From positions 1,488,001 to 1,552,000 of the forward strand of contig NZ_STGB01000001.1 in the NCBI RefSeq assembly GCF_005222815.1: a stretch of DNA of 64,000 bases. The letters run 5' to 3'. The stretch is from Roseomonas sp. AR75. Its GTDB lineage: Bacteria; Pseudomonadota; Alphaproteobacteria; Acetobacterales; Acetobacteraceae. The position numbers and the translations under genes were made by a program. The notes beneath the pieces are model-generated. The model was not told the origin of the DNA and did not search any database. It saw only the letters and a list, made by a program, of their open reading frames with translations. Positions 53,681-62,849 of this stretch are shown in pieces. Within the stretch, counting starts at the first letter, position 1; every line of letters begins with the position of its first letter.

Positions 53681-56600
53681 TCACAGGATGAAGGCGGCCG
53701 CGCCCAGCCGCGCATCGCCCGCGAAGAGCAGCGCGAAATCCGCGCTGCCATCGCCATCCACATCCGCCTCCACCCGGAAGCCAAGCCCCGGTTCGGCCTG
53801 CACGCGCAACTGACCGGCATCGGCCGCGCCGCCGCCGCCGAAGGGCGCCGCGCCGATGAAGGCGAAGCGCTGGTCGCCATCCTGCAGCGCATCGGCATCC
53901 AGCCGCGCCAGGTTGATGCGGTCTGTCCGCCAGGCGAAGTCCAGAATCAGGTCGGGCGCATCCGGCGTGCTCTCCGCAATGTCGCGGAAGATGAAGAGAT
54001 CGGCGCCCTCCCCGCCACGCAGCGAATCCGCGCCGAGGCCGCCGAGCAGCATGTCGTCCCCGCCGTCGCCGGCGAGGCTGTCCACGCCCGCCTCGCCCAG
54101 CAGCGTGTCGTTGCCCTCGCCGCCGTCCAGCCGGTCGTCATCCGCGCCGCCAAGGAGCAGGTCCTCGCCCTGCCCGCCCTGCAGGCTGTCGGCGCCGGCG
54201 CCGCCCTGCAGCCGGTCGTCATCCGTGCCGCCGCGCAGCAGGTCGTCGCCGGCGTCGCCGAACAGCGCATCGCCGCCGCTGCCGCCATCCAGGCTGTCAT
54301 CCTGCGCACCGCCGCGCAGCACGTCGAAGCCGGCATCGCCGGAGAGGCTGTCCGCACCGTCCTCGCCGACCAGCACGTCGTTGCCGCCGAGCCCCGCCAG
54401 GCTGTCCGGACCCGCCCCGCCCAGCATCCGGTCGGCATCGCCGGTAGGACGTTCCCGGCCCACCGGGCTGGCCTCGCCATCGATCCGGTCGGCACCGGCC
54501 GTGCCCTTGATCCGCAGGCCCGGCGCATCCGTGACGGCGATGACGACGTCGCGGTCCAGGAACAGGCCGGCCGCATCCGTGACGCGCAGGCCGATGCGCT
54601 GCCAGGGCCCCTCCTCGGCATCCAGTTCGCGCGTGGTGACCAGCCGATCGCCGTCCAACGCGAAGCGTCCGCCGGCATCGTCGCGCAGGATGAAGGCCAG
54701 GCTGTCGCCCGCATCCGGATCCGTCGCGGCAAGCAGCCCGACGAGCGTGCCTGCCGCGCTGCCCTCCGCGACGCGCGCGGCGGAGAGGGTGAGCGCGGCG
54801 GGCGCGTCGTTCACCGGCGTCACCGTCACGGTCACCGTGGCGCTGCGCGTGAGGCCGGAGCCGTCGGTGACCGTGTAGGTGAAGGAATCCACGCCGGCGA
54901 AATCCGCATCGGGCGTGTAGATGACCTGGCCCGCACCCTGCATCGCCGTGCTGCCATGCGCCGCTTCGCCGACGGAGAGCAGCGTCAGCGTGTCGCCCAC
55001 GCGCACGCTGTCATTCGCCAGCACGGCGATGACCACGGGCACATCCTCGGCGGTGGTGGCCGCGTCGTCCGCTGCGTCGAAGCCCGGCGCGCCGGGATAG
55101 GCGCGGGCATCGCCATCGTCGGCATCGTCGCCCGTCGCCGCAAGGCCGGCGCCGAGCGCATAGGCCGGCACCGGATCGCCCGCGCCGAAGCCGTCGCCAT
55201 CCAGGTCGCGGTACAAGGGATAGGGTCCGGCGCGGCCTTCCACCTCCAGCGCGATCTGCCGCGCCAGCCGCGCGCCGCCGGCATCCACCACCTCATAGGA
55301 CAGGGTCAGCCGCGCAAGGGCGCCCTGCGCGAGACCCGCGGCAAGCTGGAAGGGATCGAAGGTCAGCAGCGTCCCCGACAGCGCGAAGCCAAGACCCTCC
55401 GCGCCGCTCAGCGCCACCGCCTCCACAGACAGCGCCGCGCCTTCGGGATCGCTGACGCCGGCAAGCAGGTCGATGACCACCGGCGCGTCGTTCTCCGCCA
55501 TGCGGATCGGCGCGGCAGCAAGTGCGGTCGGCGCAAGGTTGCCGGTGTCGTCGTTGAGCAGGATGGTCTGCGCCACCGCCGTGCCGATGGCGGCCCCCTC
55601 GGCCGAGAGGATGCGCAGCACCAGCGCCTCGTCCGCCTCCTGCGTCGCGTCGGCACGGATCGCCACGGGCACCGCGAGCGTCGTGGCCTGCGCCGGCAGG
55701 GTCACCTCGATCAGCCGTGCCTGGCCGGAAGCGAGATCCGCGGCATCGACGCCAACGCCGAGCGACGGCGCGACGATGCCGATGCGCACCAGCACCGGCG
55801 TGTCGCTGGGCTCGCTCAGGGTCAGCGTGAACACCACGTCGCGGATGCCGCCCGTGCCTTCCTCCGCGGAGGCGGATGCGGCGGCGATGGACAGCACCGG
55901 CAGCGGAACTGCGTCGTCATCCGCCACCACCGCGACGGCGAGCGGCGCCATCACCAGAGCGCCGACCGGGCGGTCCACCGGCGCGATGCGCACGGCCAGC
56001 GTGCGATCCGCGCCGGGCATGTCGTCGCCAGCGAGCAGCAGCGTGAACTGCGCCTCCGTCGCGCCGGCCGCGATGGCGATCTCGGCGGGCAGGCCGAGCG
56101 CCGCGCCATCCGTGCCGTAGTCGCCTTCCAGCGACAGCGTGAAGCGCTGCACTGTCGCGATCGGCCCGGTGCGCCAGACGGAGAAGGTGACCGGCACCGG
56201 CGCGCCATCGCCCTCCGCCACCCTCCCGTTCAGCGCGAAGATGCCGAAGGTCGCGGACGGCTCGGGGGCTTCGGTCGGCAAGACAGCGGCGACGGGCGTG
56301 GCGACACCCGCCGCGATCGCCTCGACGAAGGCAGGGTCGCCGGTGAGGAGCAGGTCGTACAGCGCATTGGCACGCAGCACGGGATCCGTGATGCCCGCGG
56401 CATCCACCACCGCCTCCGCGGCCGCGCGCACCGCATCGGGGACAGCGTCGATGTCGAAGCTGGCACGCGGGAAGCCGAGATCGGTGTAGTCCGCCGTGCC
56501 CAGCCCTTCCGGATAGGTGAAGAGCGATTCCGCATCGTCGATGCGCCAGCTTTCGGCGAAGTCGCCATAGAGCAGCGCATGCGTCAGCGGCTGGTCGAGG

Positions 56601-59600
56601 ACGGTGCCGTCGCGCAGCGCCAGGTCGTTCCCGGCATTGCCGTCCGGCGAGCCCATAAGGCCGCGCAGCTCGCCGGGCTGGCGCGATGCCAGCAGGAAGA
56701 CGCCGAGGTCGAGGAAGCCCTCGGCGACGCCGACGCGCACCGCCTCGCCATTGGCGAAGACGATGACGACGCCGTCGCCCTCGCGCCGCACGAAGCCGCC
56801 GCCGACCGCGATCTCGCCCGGCACCTCCGGGATGCTCGTCGCAACGCCGTCCACCAGCAGCAGGCCCGGCGTGTCGAGGTTAACCTCCACGCGGATGCCG
56901 TCGATCGCCGTCGCCATGGCCGTGATGACGCTGGCGACCTCGCTGCCGGGCACGGGCGCGGTGCGCACCTGGATGCTCAGCCTGTCGCCCGCGACGGCCT
57001 CGGCGAAGACGAACTCGCCCACCGCGTGGAAGTCGTAGGCGAGGCCGTCCACCGTCACGAGGTGCGGATCGCCCCACCAGTTGAAGCGCAGGAAGCGCAG
57101 CTCGCGGGTCAATGAGACGCTGTCGTCGTCGTCGATCACGGTGACGTAGGCGCTGGCCGTGTCCACCACCGGCGCGCCGGGCGCATCGATCACCGCGCCG
57201 TCGATCTTCAATTCCAGAAGCTGGTTCGCCTCCGGCGTGCGATCCTTGGCCAGCGCGAAGGAGACCAGCTTCTCCGTCTCGCCCGGCGCGAAGGTGACGG
57301 AACCGAAGCGCAACGCGTCCGGGTCCGGCGCGAAATTGCGCACGGGGATCTCGAAGCTGCGCGACGCGGCGCCGAAGGCGTCCTCGGCCAGGTCGAAGGA
57401 CAGGTTGAAGAAATCGGCGCCATACTGCGCCAGCGTCACCTGCGCCTCGCCCTCCGCCACCGGGCCGATCTGGTACTCGAGCTTGGAGGTGGAGGGCGCG
57501 TAGCCCGCCTCGAAGGCGGCGGACAGCAGCTCGAAGCCGGCCGCCGCGAAGGGCGCGACGCCATAGGCGACATCGAGCGTCCCGCCGAGCTCATAGGTCA
57601 CCTCGACGTCGAGCATGCCGGCCGCGTCGCCCGCCACGGCGAAGTCGAAGCCCTCGCCGAGCGCGCCTTCCTGCGCCGCGCCGTTCACCACGTATTTCGC
57701 GGTGATCGTCGGCGTGAAGGTATAGGTCTGGGTGAAGTTCAGCCCGGCCTTCAGGAAGAGATCGAGCAGCGTGTAGGTCAGCTTGACGTCGACCGGGTAG
57801 TCCGAGCCATCGGGCTTCTTGTCACCCTCGAACTCGCCCTGCAGCAGGTCGAGCCACCTGGTCTGAGGCAGCGGCAGGTATTTCGCCAGCTCCAGCAGCG
57901 AGAAGTTCAGCGACACCAGCGGCGATGTCGCCATCGCCGTGACCGGCGCGAGCGTGCCGACCTGGCCGAGGACGGAGGCTTTGCTGGGCGATCCGTCCGG
58001 CAGGCCCATGACGATCTCGAAGCCGTCGGCGATCTCGATCCTGCCGAAGGGCTTCTCGGGATCGCCGACCAGCCGGTCCAGGATCTCCTGCGCGCCGAAC
58101 TCGAACAGCGTCAGCGTCTGCGTCTCGATGTCGGCGAACTCGATGGAGCCGAGATCGGCCAGGTCGAAGCCGAAGGCGGTGAGGGTGATGTCCTCGAGGC
58201 GCGTCGTGTTCGCCAGCTCGAGCTTCAGCGAGGCGGTGCCGTAATGCAGCGTCTCGCCGGTGATGGTGCTCTGGAAACGGAAGTCGCCCTGCGTTCCCAC
58301 CGTGACGACGTCGCCGGGCAGCGCGTATTGCGGCAGCGAGATCCGCGACGCCAGCGCGGCCTCGATGTCGAACTCGCCGAGCGAGGGCGATGCCAGCGCG
58401 AAGGTCAGCGCGCTCGTCAGGTCCTGCACGACGTCGGCGCGCAGGATGCCCGGCACGAAATACACATCGTCCTGCTGCAACTGCTGCGCCAGGCTGAAGA
58501 TCGGGTAGTCGATGTCGAGGCTGGGATTGCCGGTATAGGCGTTGAGATCCGTCTCGCCGCGGAAGTCGAACTGCGTGCTCAGGTTGATGCTGAGCTGGTC
58601 GCCGGCACCGGGCTCCGTGGTGCCGGCCGGCGCGAAGGCGGAGGCGGTGTTCGCCACCTGGCTCGACCAGCCGGAAAGATCGGCGCGGAACGGGTTGGGC
58701 GGATCGAAGCCGAAGCTGAAGGTGCTGATGAAATCATCGTCCACATAGCGCGCGACCGTGTAGCTGCGCGCGGCAGCGCCAAGATCGAGCAGCGAGTAGT
58801 CCACCGTCAGCTCGGTATCCAGCTCGCCGCTGCGGAGGATGCGGAACTCCACTACTCCGGCGCCCTCGGCCTCGGCTTCCATGAAGGGATAGCTGAAGGG
58901 CGGCTGGCCGGAGGGCTGCTTGCCCGCCAGCGTGTTGTTCGCCCCCTCCTGCACCGAGGCGCGCACCGCCTCCACCGCGACGCGCGTGAATTCGTCGTCG
59001 TTGCGGATCGTGGTCTGCGCGCTGCCGCTGCCGAGGATCTGCACGGCATTGCCGACATCGCTCTCTGCATCGAGGATCTCGAAGCGCACCGTCTCGTCGG
59101 CTTCGGGAATGCGGTCGCCGATGATGTCGATGGAGACCTGGCGCGTCGTCTCCCCCGGCGCGAAGGTGACGCTACCGGTCGCGGGCACGCCGATGGCGTC
59201 GCTGCCGTCCACCGTGCCGGACAGCGCGTACTGCACCGTCACCTCGTCCTTCTGGCCGCCGCCGCGCACCAGCGTGAAGGTCAGCGTGGCCAGGCCGCTG
59301 TCGGTCTCGTCCATCGCGGCGGGGCCGGAGACCTGGATCACCGCCGGCGTGTCGTCGTCCAGGATCGTGCCCTGCGCCGTGGCGCCGATGATCGGGACCG
59401 CCGTGCCGTCGCCCGCGCGCTGCGCGCCGGTGAGCGTCAGCGTCACGCGCTCGGTGCCTTCCACCAGCCGGTCGCCGGCGACCGGCAGGGTGATCGTCGC
59501 GCTGGTCTCGCCGGCCGCGATGGTGACGAAGCCAGTCACCGGCAGCGCCTCGCCGAGATCGGCGCTGGTCGCGCCGTCGCCGGCGATCGCGTAGTTCACA

Positions 59601-62017
59601 TGGATCGCATCGGCCGTCGCGCCCTCCCGCACCACCTCGAAGGTCAGCGCGACGAGGCCGGCATCGCCTTCCGTCACCGTCACGTCGCCACCGGCGCGGA
59701 TCACCGGCTCCTCGCCCAGCGCGGCGCCGACCGCATCCGCATCGGCGATGGAGACGCTGCTGCCATCCGAGGCGGTGGTGCCCGTCACGACCAGCCGGAA
59801 CCCCGCCGCATCCGCGCTGCCGGAGGCATCGAGAAGCTGCACGGGAATCGTCACCTGCGTCTCGCCCGGGGCGAACACCGCCGTGCCGGTCTGCGGCAGC
59901 CCGCCGGCGATGTCGGCCGCGCTCAGCGGCGCGTCCCCGAAGGCCTCGATCCGCCAGGCGACGCTCAGCGTGCCGGTGGTGGTGCCGCTGCGCGTCAGCA
60001 GGAAGGCGCCCGTCTCGCCGCGCGGCACGGCGAAGTCGCCCCCGGCGGTCAGCACCTGCGCGCCAGGACCGCCGCCACTGCCGCCAGAGCCGCCCTCGCC
60101 GCTGACGCGCAGCAGGTAGTCGCCGCCGCCGGTGAGGAAACCGTTGCTGCTGCCGACGCCGATGAAGAACCGCCCGGTGGAGGGTGCGAGGAATTCGGCC
60201 TCGGTCAGCGCATAGGTGGGCTGGTTGTCGGCGGCGGCGAATTCGACAAGCAGGTTCCCGTCGGCGTCGTAGAGCGCGAGGTCGGCGAACTCCAACCCGA
60301 AGAAGCCGCGCCCATCCGCCTGCAGCGCGTAACGCTGGCCGGCAACAAGGTCCACGCCGAACCAGTCCTCGTCGGTGCGGCCGAGCAGCACGCCATAGGC
60401 GCTGCCATCCACCGCGATGCTGCGCGCCGTGGTGGGCGCGGCCGGCGCGGTGTCGAACATCTGCACGGCGGAGAGCAGATACTGGCCGGTCGTGGTCTGG
60501 TTGCCGAAGCCGTTGTCCACCTCGACATACAATTCGCCCACGGCCGGCATCTCGATGATGCGGCCGAGATCATCCACGCCGCCATTGCCGAAGCCGCCGA
60601 GAAAGGTGAGCGTGTCGGTGCCGGGCGCACGCAGATAGAGGTTGAGCGCCATGGATTGCAGCAGCACGGCGGGGTTGGCGCCGCCCGCTGCGTCCATCGG
60701 CGTCGCGGACAGCATGAAGGCGCTGCCCGCGGGCGCGACGATGCGGTAGAGGTCCACGTCATCGGCAGTGTCGATGCGCGCGGTCAGCGCGCTGCCAATT
60801 GCCAGCGTGCCGGCGCCGGCGATCACGGCGCCGATGGAATCGCCGCCACTCTCCGCCGCCACCGCTTCGAGCACGGAGAAGCGATAGTCGCCGGTGAGGT
60901 CTGCGCGCTCGCTGAAGAAGTCGGCCGCGACGACGCTGGTCGGCTGCCCGAAGGACGCGACGACGTCGGCATCGAAGGCGACGAAGCTCTGCGCGATCTG
61001 CGGCCCTGCGGAATAGCCGGTGGAGAAGGCGCCGGCCGGCACAAGCAGCGTGAACTGGTCGAGCGGATCGACGCCGCCGATGGCGACGGCGGAGATCACA
61101 TAGCTCCTGCCCGCGCGGTAATCGACGAGGAAGCTGTCGCCGAGGCCCGCCGCGTCGCTCTCGTCGAACTGCGCCGCGATGCCCTGCCCCGGCGCGATGC
61201 GCGTGAAGATGCCGCCCGGCGGCACCGCGGGCGAGAACGGATCGGCGACGCCGCCTTGCTCGGTGTTGGCCGGCCCGGTCTCGTCATCGGTCCGTTCGAT
61301 CACCAGGCGATAGCCCGTGGCGGGTATGCCGGCATCGGTGCTCACCCGGACGAGGATCGTCCCCGTCTCCTCCGCCACCAGCTCGAAGCCGGACATGAAA
61401 CCGGCATAGTTCTGGAACTCCCCGAGCGTCCCGGCGGCGAAGCTCTCGACGCTGCCCAGCACGGTGCCCGACGCATCGGCGAAGTCGGCATAGGCGAAGG
61501 CGATGGCATAGGTGGCACCCGCCTCCGCCTCGAACATCCAGACATCGATGTCGAGCGCATCGGTGAAGCTGCCGCTGACGAGCACATCCGGCGCGACGAA
61601 GCCCGGATCGGCAAAGGAGGTATCCGCGGTCTCCTCGACGCGCGTGACATCCAGTGCCGCGCTTGCCAGCGTGTAGCCGCCCTCATCCACGGCGTCGCCG
61701 ATCTGCACGACATGCTCGCCGCCGAAGCCGGCCAGGATGTAGCCCTGCGCCAGCACAAGCTGCTCGTCGCGGTTGGTGCCGAAGAAGGCGTTGCTGAACA
61801 GCGGCCCGAAGGCAGGATCGTCGAAGACCGACAGGATCGGCAGCGGCGCGTCGCCGGTGGCGCGGAAGCGGTAGAGCGTGTCCGCTTCCAGCGCGACGCG
61901 ATAGGCGTCCTGGTCGAATGCGGTGAGCGTGCCCGTCGCCGCCTCGCCGACCGGCAGCGCCACGTCGGTGGAGGATGCCTCAGGCACGTCCTCCAGCAGG
62001 TCACGGTCGACGGTCAT
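53681..62017 (-). CDS. Giant RTX surface protein with PPC, Calx-beta, vWD and cadherin-like domains
   Basis: A 2,778-residue acidic secreted protein. Order from the N-terminus: several PPC-like beta domains (about 20-600); three Calx-beta domains (about 660-1010; e.g. VTIAAGETSATITLPV, GTILDDD); a long beta-rich part (about 1060-1600); a von Willebrand type D-like domain (about 1640-1800, WWGDPHLVTVDGLAYDFHAV and LRGLMGSPDGNAGNDLAL); more Calx-beta domains (about 1930-2160); tandem-95 (about 2313-2400) and cadherin-like (about 2405-2495) domains; and about ten RTX nonapeptides (about 2515-2672) with a serralysin-type C-terminal domain ending AAAFIL. It has no Sec signal, so type I secretion is likely. 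A large calcium-dependent adhesin is the best guess. ATG 62017 has GAGGA eight bases upstream. Confidence 0.87.
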   Translation of the reverse strand: MTVDRDLLEDVPEASSTDVALPVGEAATGTLTAFDQDAYRVALEADTLYRFRATGDAPLPILSVFDDPAFGPLFSNAFFGTNRDEQLVLAQGYILAGFGGEHVVQIGDAVDEGGYTLASAALDVTRVEETADTSFADPGFVAPDVLVSGSFTDALDIDVWMFEAEAGATYAIAFAYADFADASGTVLGSVESFAAGTLGEFQNYAGFMSGFELVAEETGTILVRVSTDAGIPATGYRLVIERTDDETGPANTEQGGVADPFSPAVPPGGIFTRIAPGQGIAAQFDESDAAGLGDSFLVDYRAGRSYVISAVAIGGVDPLDQFTLLVPAGAFSTGYSAGPQIAQSFVAFDADVVASFGQPTSVVAADFFSERADLTGDYRFSVLEAVAAESGGDSIGAVIAGAGTLAIGSALTARIDTADDVDLYRIVAPAGSAFMLSATPMDAAGGANPAVLLQSMALNLYLRAPGTDTLTFLGGFGNGGVDDLGRIIEMPAVGELYVEVDNGFGNQTTTGQYLLSAVQMFDTAPAAPTTARSIAVDGSAYGVLLGRTDEDWFGVDLVAGQRYALQADGRGFFGLEFADLALYDADGNLLVEFAAADNQPTYALTEAEFLAPSTGRFFIGVGSSNGFLTGGGDYLLRVSGEGGSGGSGGGPGAQVLTAGGDFAVPRGETGAFLLTRSGTTTGTLSVAWRIEAFGDAPLSAADIAGGLPQTGTAVFAPGETQVTIPVQLLDASGSADAAGFRLVVTGTTASDGSSVSIADADAVGAALGEEPVIRAGGDVTVTEGDAGLVALTFEVVREGATADAIHVNYAIAGDGATSADLGEALPVTGFVTIAAGETSATITLPVAGDRLVEGTERVTLTLTGAQRAGDGTAVPIIGATAQGTILDDDTPAVIQVSGPAAMDETDSGLATLTFTLVRGGGQKDEVTVQYALSGTVDGSDAIGVPATGSVTFAPGETTRQVSIDIIGDRIPEADETVRFEILDAESDVGNAVQILGSGSAQTTIRNDDEFTRVAVEAVRASVQEGANNTLAGKQPSGQPPFSYPFMEAEAEGAGVVEFRILRSGELDTELTVDYSLLDLGAAARSYTVARYVDDDFISTFSFGFDPPNPFRADLSGWSSQVANTASAFAPAGTTEPGAGDQLSINLSTQFDFRGETDLNAYTGNPSLDIDYPIFSLAQQLQQDDVYFVPGILRADVVQDLTSALTFALASPSLGEFDIEAALASRISLPQYALPGDVVTVGTQGDFRFQSTITGETLHYGTASLKLELANTTRLEDITLTAFGFDLADLGSIEFADIETQTLTLFEFGAQEILDRLVGDPEKPFGRIEIADGFEIVMGLPDGSPSKASVLGQVGTLAPVTAMATSPLVSLNFSLLELAKYLPLPQTRWLDLLQGEFEGDKKPDGSDYPVDVKLTYTLLDLFLKAGLNFTQTYTFTPTITAKYVVNGAAQEGALGEGFDFAVAGDAAGMLDVEVTYELGGTLDVAYGVAPFAAAGFELLSAAFEAGYAPSTSKLEYQIGPVAEGEAQVTLAQYGADFFNLSFDLAEDAFGAASRSFEIPVRNFAPDPDALRFGSVTFAPGETEKLVSFALAKDRTPEANQLLELKIDGAVIDAPGAPVVDTASAYVTVIDDDDSVSLTRELRFLRFNWWGDPHLVTVDGLAYDFHAVGEFVFAEAVAGDRLSIQVRTAPVPGSEVASVITAMATAIDGIRVEVNLDTPGLLLVDGVATSIPEVPGEIAVGGGFVRREGDGVVIVFANGEAVRVGVAEGFLDLGVFLLASRQPGELRGLMGSPDGNAGNDLALRDGTVLDQPLTHALLYGDFAESWRIDDAESLFTYPEGLGTADYTDLGFPRASFDIDAVPDAVRAAAEAVVDAAGITDPVLRANALYDLLLTGDPAFVEAIAAGVATPVAAVLPTEAPEPSATFGIFALNGRVAEGDGAPVPVTFSVWRTGPIATVQRFTLSLEGDYGTDGAALGLPAEIAIAAGATEAQFTLLLAGDDMPGADRTLAVRIAPVDRPVGALVMAPLAVAVVADDDAVPLPVLSIAAASASAEEGTGGIRDVVFTLTLSEPSDTPVLVRIGIVAPSLGVGVDAADLASGQARLIEVTLPAQATTLAVPVAIRADATQEADEALVLRILSAEGAAIGTAVAQTILLNDDTGNLAPTALAAAPIRMAENDAPVVIDLLAGVSDPEGAALSVEAVALSGAEGLGFALSGTLLTFDPFQLAAGLAQGALARLTLSYEVVDAGGARLARQIALEVEGRAGPYPLYRDLDGDGFGAGDPVPAYALGAGLAATGDDADDGDARAYPGAPGFDAADDAATTAEDVPVVIAVLANDSVRVGDTLTLLSVGEAAHGSTAMQGAGQVIYTPDADFAGVDSFTYTVTDGSGLTRSATVTVTVTPVNDAPAALTLSAARVAEGSAAGTLVGLLAATDPDAGDSLAFILRDDAGGRFALDGDRLVTTRELDAEEGPWQRIGLRVTDAAGLFLDRDVVIAVTDAPGLRIKGTAGADRIDGEASPVGRERPTGDADRMLGGAGPDSLAGLGGNDVLVGEDGADSLSGDAGFDVLRGGAQDDSLDGGSGGDALFGDAGDDLLRGGTDDDRLQGGAGADSLQGGQGEDLLLGGADDDRLDGGEGNDTLLGEAGVDSLAGDGGDDMLLGGLGADSLRGGEGADLFIFRDIAESTPDAPDLILDFAWRTDRINLARLDADALQDGDQRFAFIGAAPFGGGGAADAGQLRVQAEPGLGFRVEADVDGDGSADFALLFAGDARLGAAAFIL

Positions 62018-62238
62018 CAGCAAGTCCTCACGCAGGGCCGACCCTCACGCGGAAATCGGCCCGGCAGTGAGGCGCGCGCATCAGACAGCGCCAATCGCCG
62101 CGCGGTCAACCTGCTGGCGAAAGCCCTGCACGATCAATTCCACCGGCACGCTTCAGCAGGAACGCATGCAGTGCGATCCATCCGGGTCACCCCGGCATGG
62201 CGCACAACTCATCCGTGCAGGCAGTACTGGAGCAAGGA

Positions 62239-62312
62239 TCGGGGCGGCGGGATTCGAACCCACGGCCTCCTGTACCCAAAACAGGCGCGCTACCAGGCTG
62301 CGCCACGCCCCG
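62239..62312 (-). tRNA. tRNA-Pro (anticodon UGG)
   Basis: Minus strand: acceptor CGGGGCG/CGCCCCG; D-arm GCGC..GCGC; anticodon stem CCTGT/ACAGG with loop TTTGGGT (UGG); T-arm GTGGG-TTCGAAT-CCCGC; discriminator A. It is 74 bases long and CCA is not encoded. Confidence 0.92.
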
Positions 62313-62322
62313 ATGCGGCGGC

Positions 62323-62351
62323 AAACTAGGCAAGCCGCCGCACGGCGGCAA
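62323..62351 (-). promoter_or_regulatory. Candidate tRNA-Pro promoter overlapping a hairpin
   Basis: Minus strand: TTGCCG (62351-62346), 17 bases, TAGTTT (62328-62323), ending 10 bases before the tRNA 5' end. The spacer contains GCCGCC-GTGC-GGCGGC, which would also serve as a terminator for the DUF192 gene ending at 62355. Confidence 0.4.
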
Positions 62352-62354
62352 GCT

Positions 62355-62849
62355 TCAGGGCGCGCTGCCGAACATCCGGTGCAGCACCCGGTCGCCCACG
62401 CGGATGTCGAGCTTCTCCGTGATGCCGCCCTGCAGCTCCAGCGTCGCGCGCACCGGGCCGCGGCTGTCCACCGGCGTCAGGCTCAGCGGCACGGTGCGTT
62501 CGGCGATGCGGTGGATGCGCCCGTCGGCGGCGATGAACACCATGTCCAGCGGCGCCAGCGTGTTGCGCATCCACATGCTGCTTTCGCGCGGCTGGCCCCA
62601 GTCGAAGATCATCCCCTCATCCGGCTTCACCTCGCGCCGGAACATCAGGCCGATGGTCTGCTGGTCGGGCGTCAGCGCCATCTCCACCGTGAAGTCCAGC
62701 CGCCTGCCGTCGCGCGTCAGGATCACCATGCGCTCGGTCGGCAGGCGCGGCTGCGGCTGGTCCACGCCGGGCTGGGCGAAGGCGCCGGGGGCGTCGGCCG
62801 CGGCGATCAGCGCGGCGATGGAGGCAAGCAGCGGGCGGCGATAGGTCAT
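62355..62849 (-). CDS. DUF192 family exported protein
   Basis: A 164-residue protein with signal peptide (MTYRRPLLASIAALIAAADAPGAFAQ) and a DUF192 domain: FTVEMALTPDQQTIGLMFRR, GMIFDWGQPRESSMWMRNTLAPLDMVFI and a terminal GDRVLHRMF. The family is widespread and small, and its function is unclear. Its start overlaps the upstream HDAC-like stop by 4 bases. Confidence 0.88.
   Translation of the reverse strand: MTYRRPLLASIAALIAAADAPGAFAQPGVDQPQPRLPTERMVILTRDGRRLDFTVEMALTPDQQTIGLMFRREVKPDEGMIFDWGQPRESSMWMRNTLAPLDMVFIAADGRIHRIAERTVPLSLTPVDSRGPVRATLELQGGITEKLDIRVGDRVLHRMFGSAP

Noticed and set aside
53950..54480. DNA tandem repeat array
   Set aside because: These are codons of RTX nonapeptides, so the periodicity is explained by protein structure.
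58244..62329. 1,361-residue open frame on the plus strand opposite the RTX giant
   Set aside because: It is antisense to a gene with clear domains, is Arg/His/Ala-rich and has no recognisable motif. High-GC genomes give long antisense frames.
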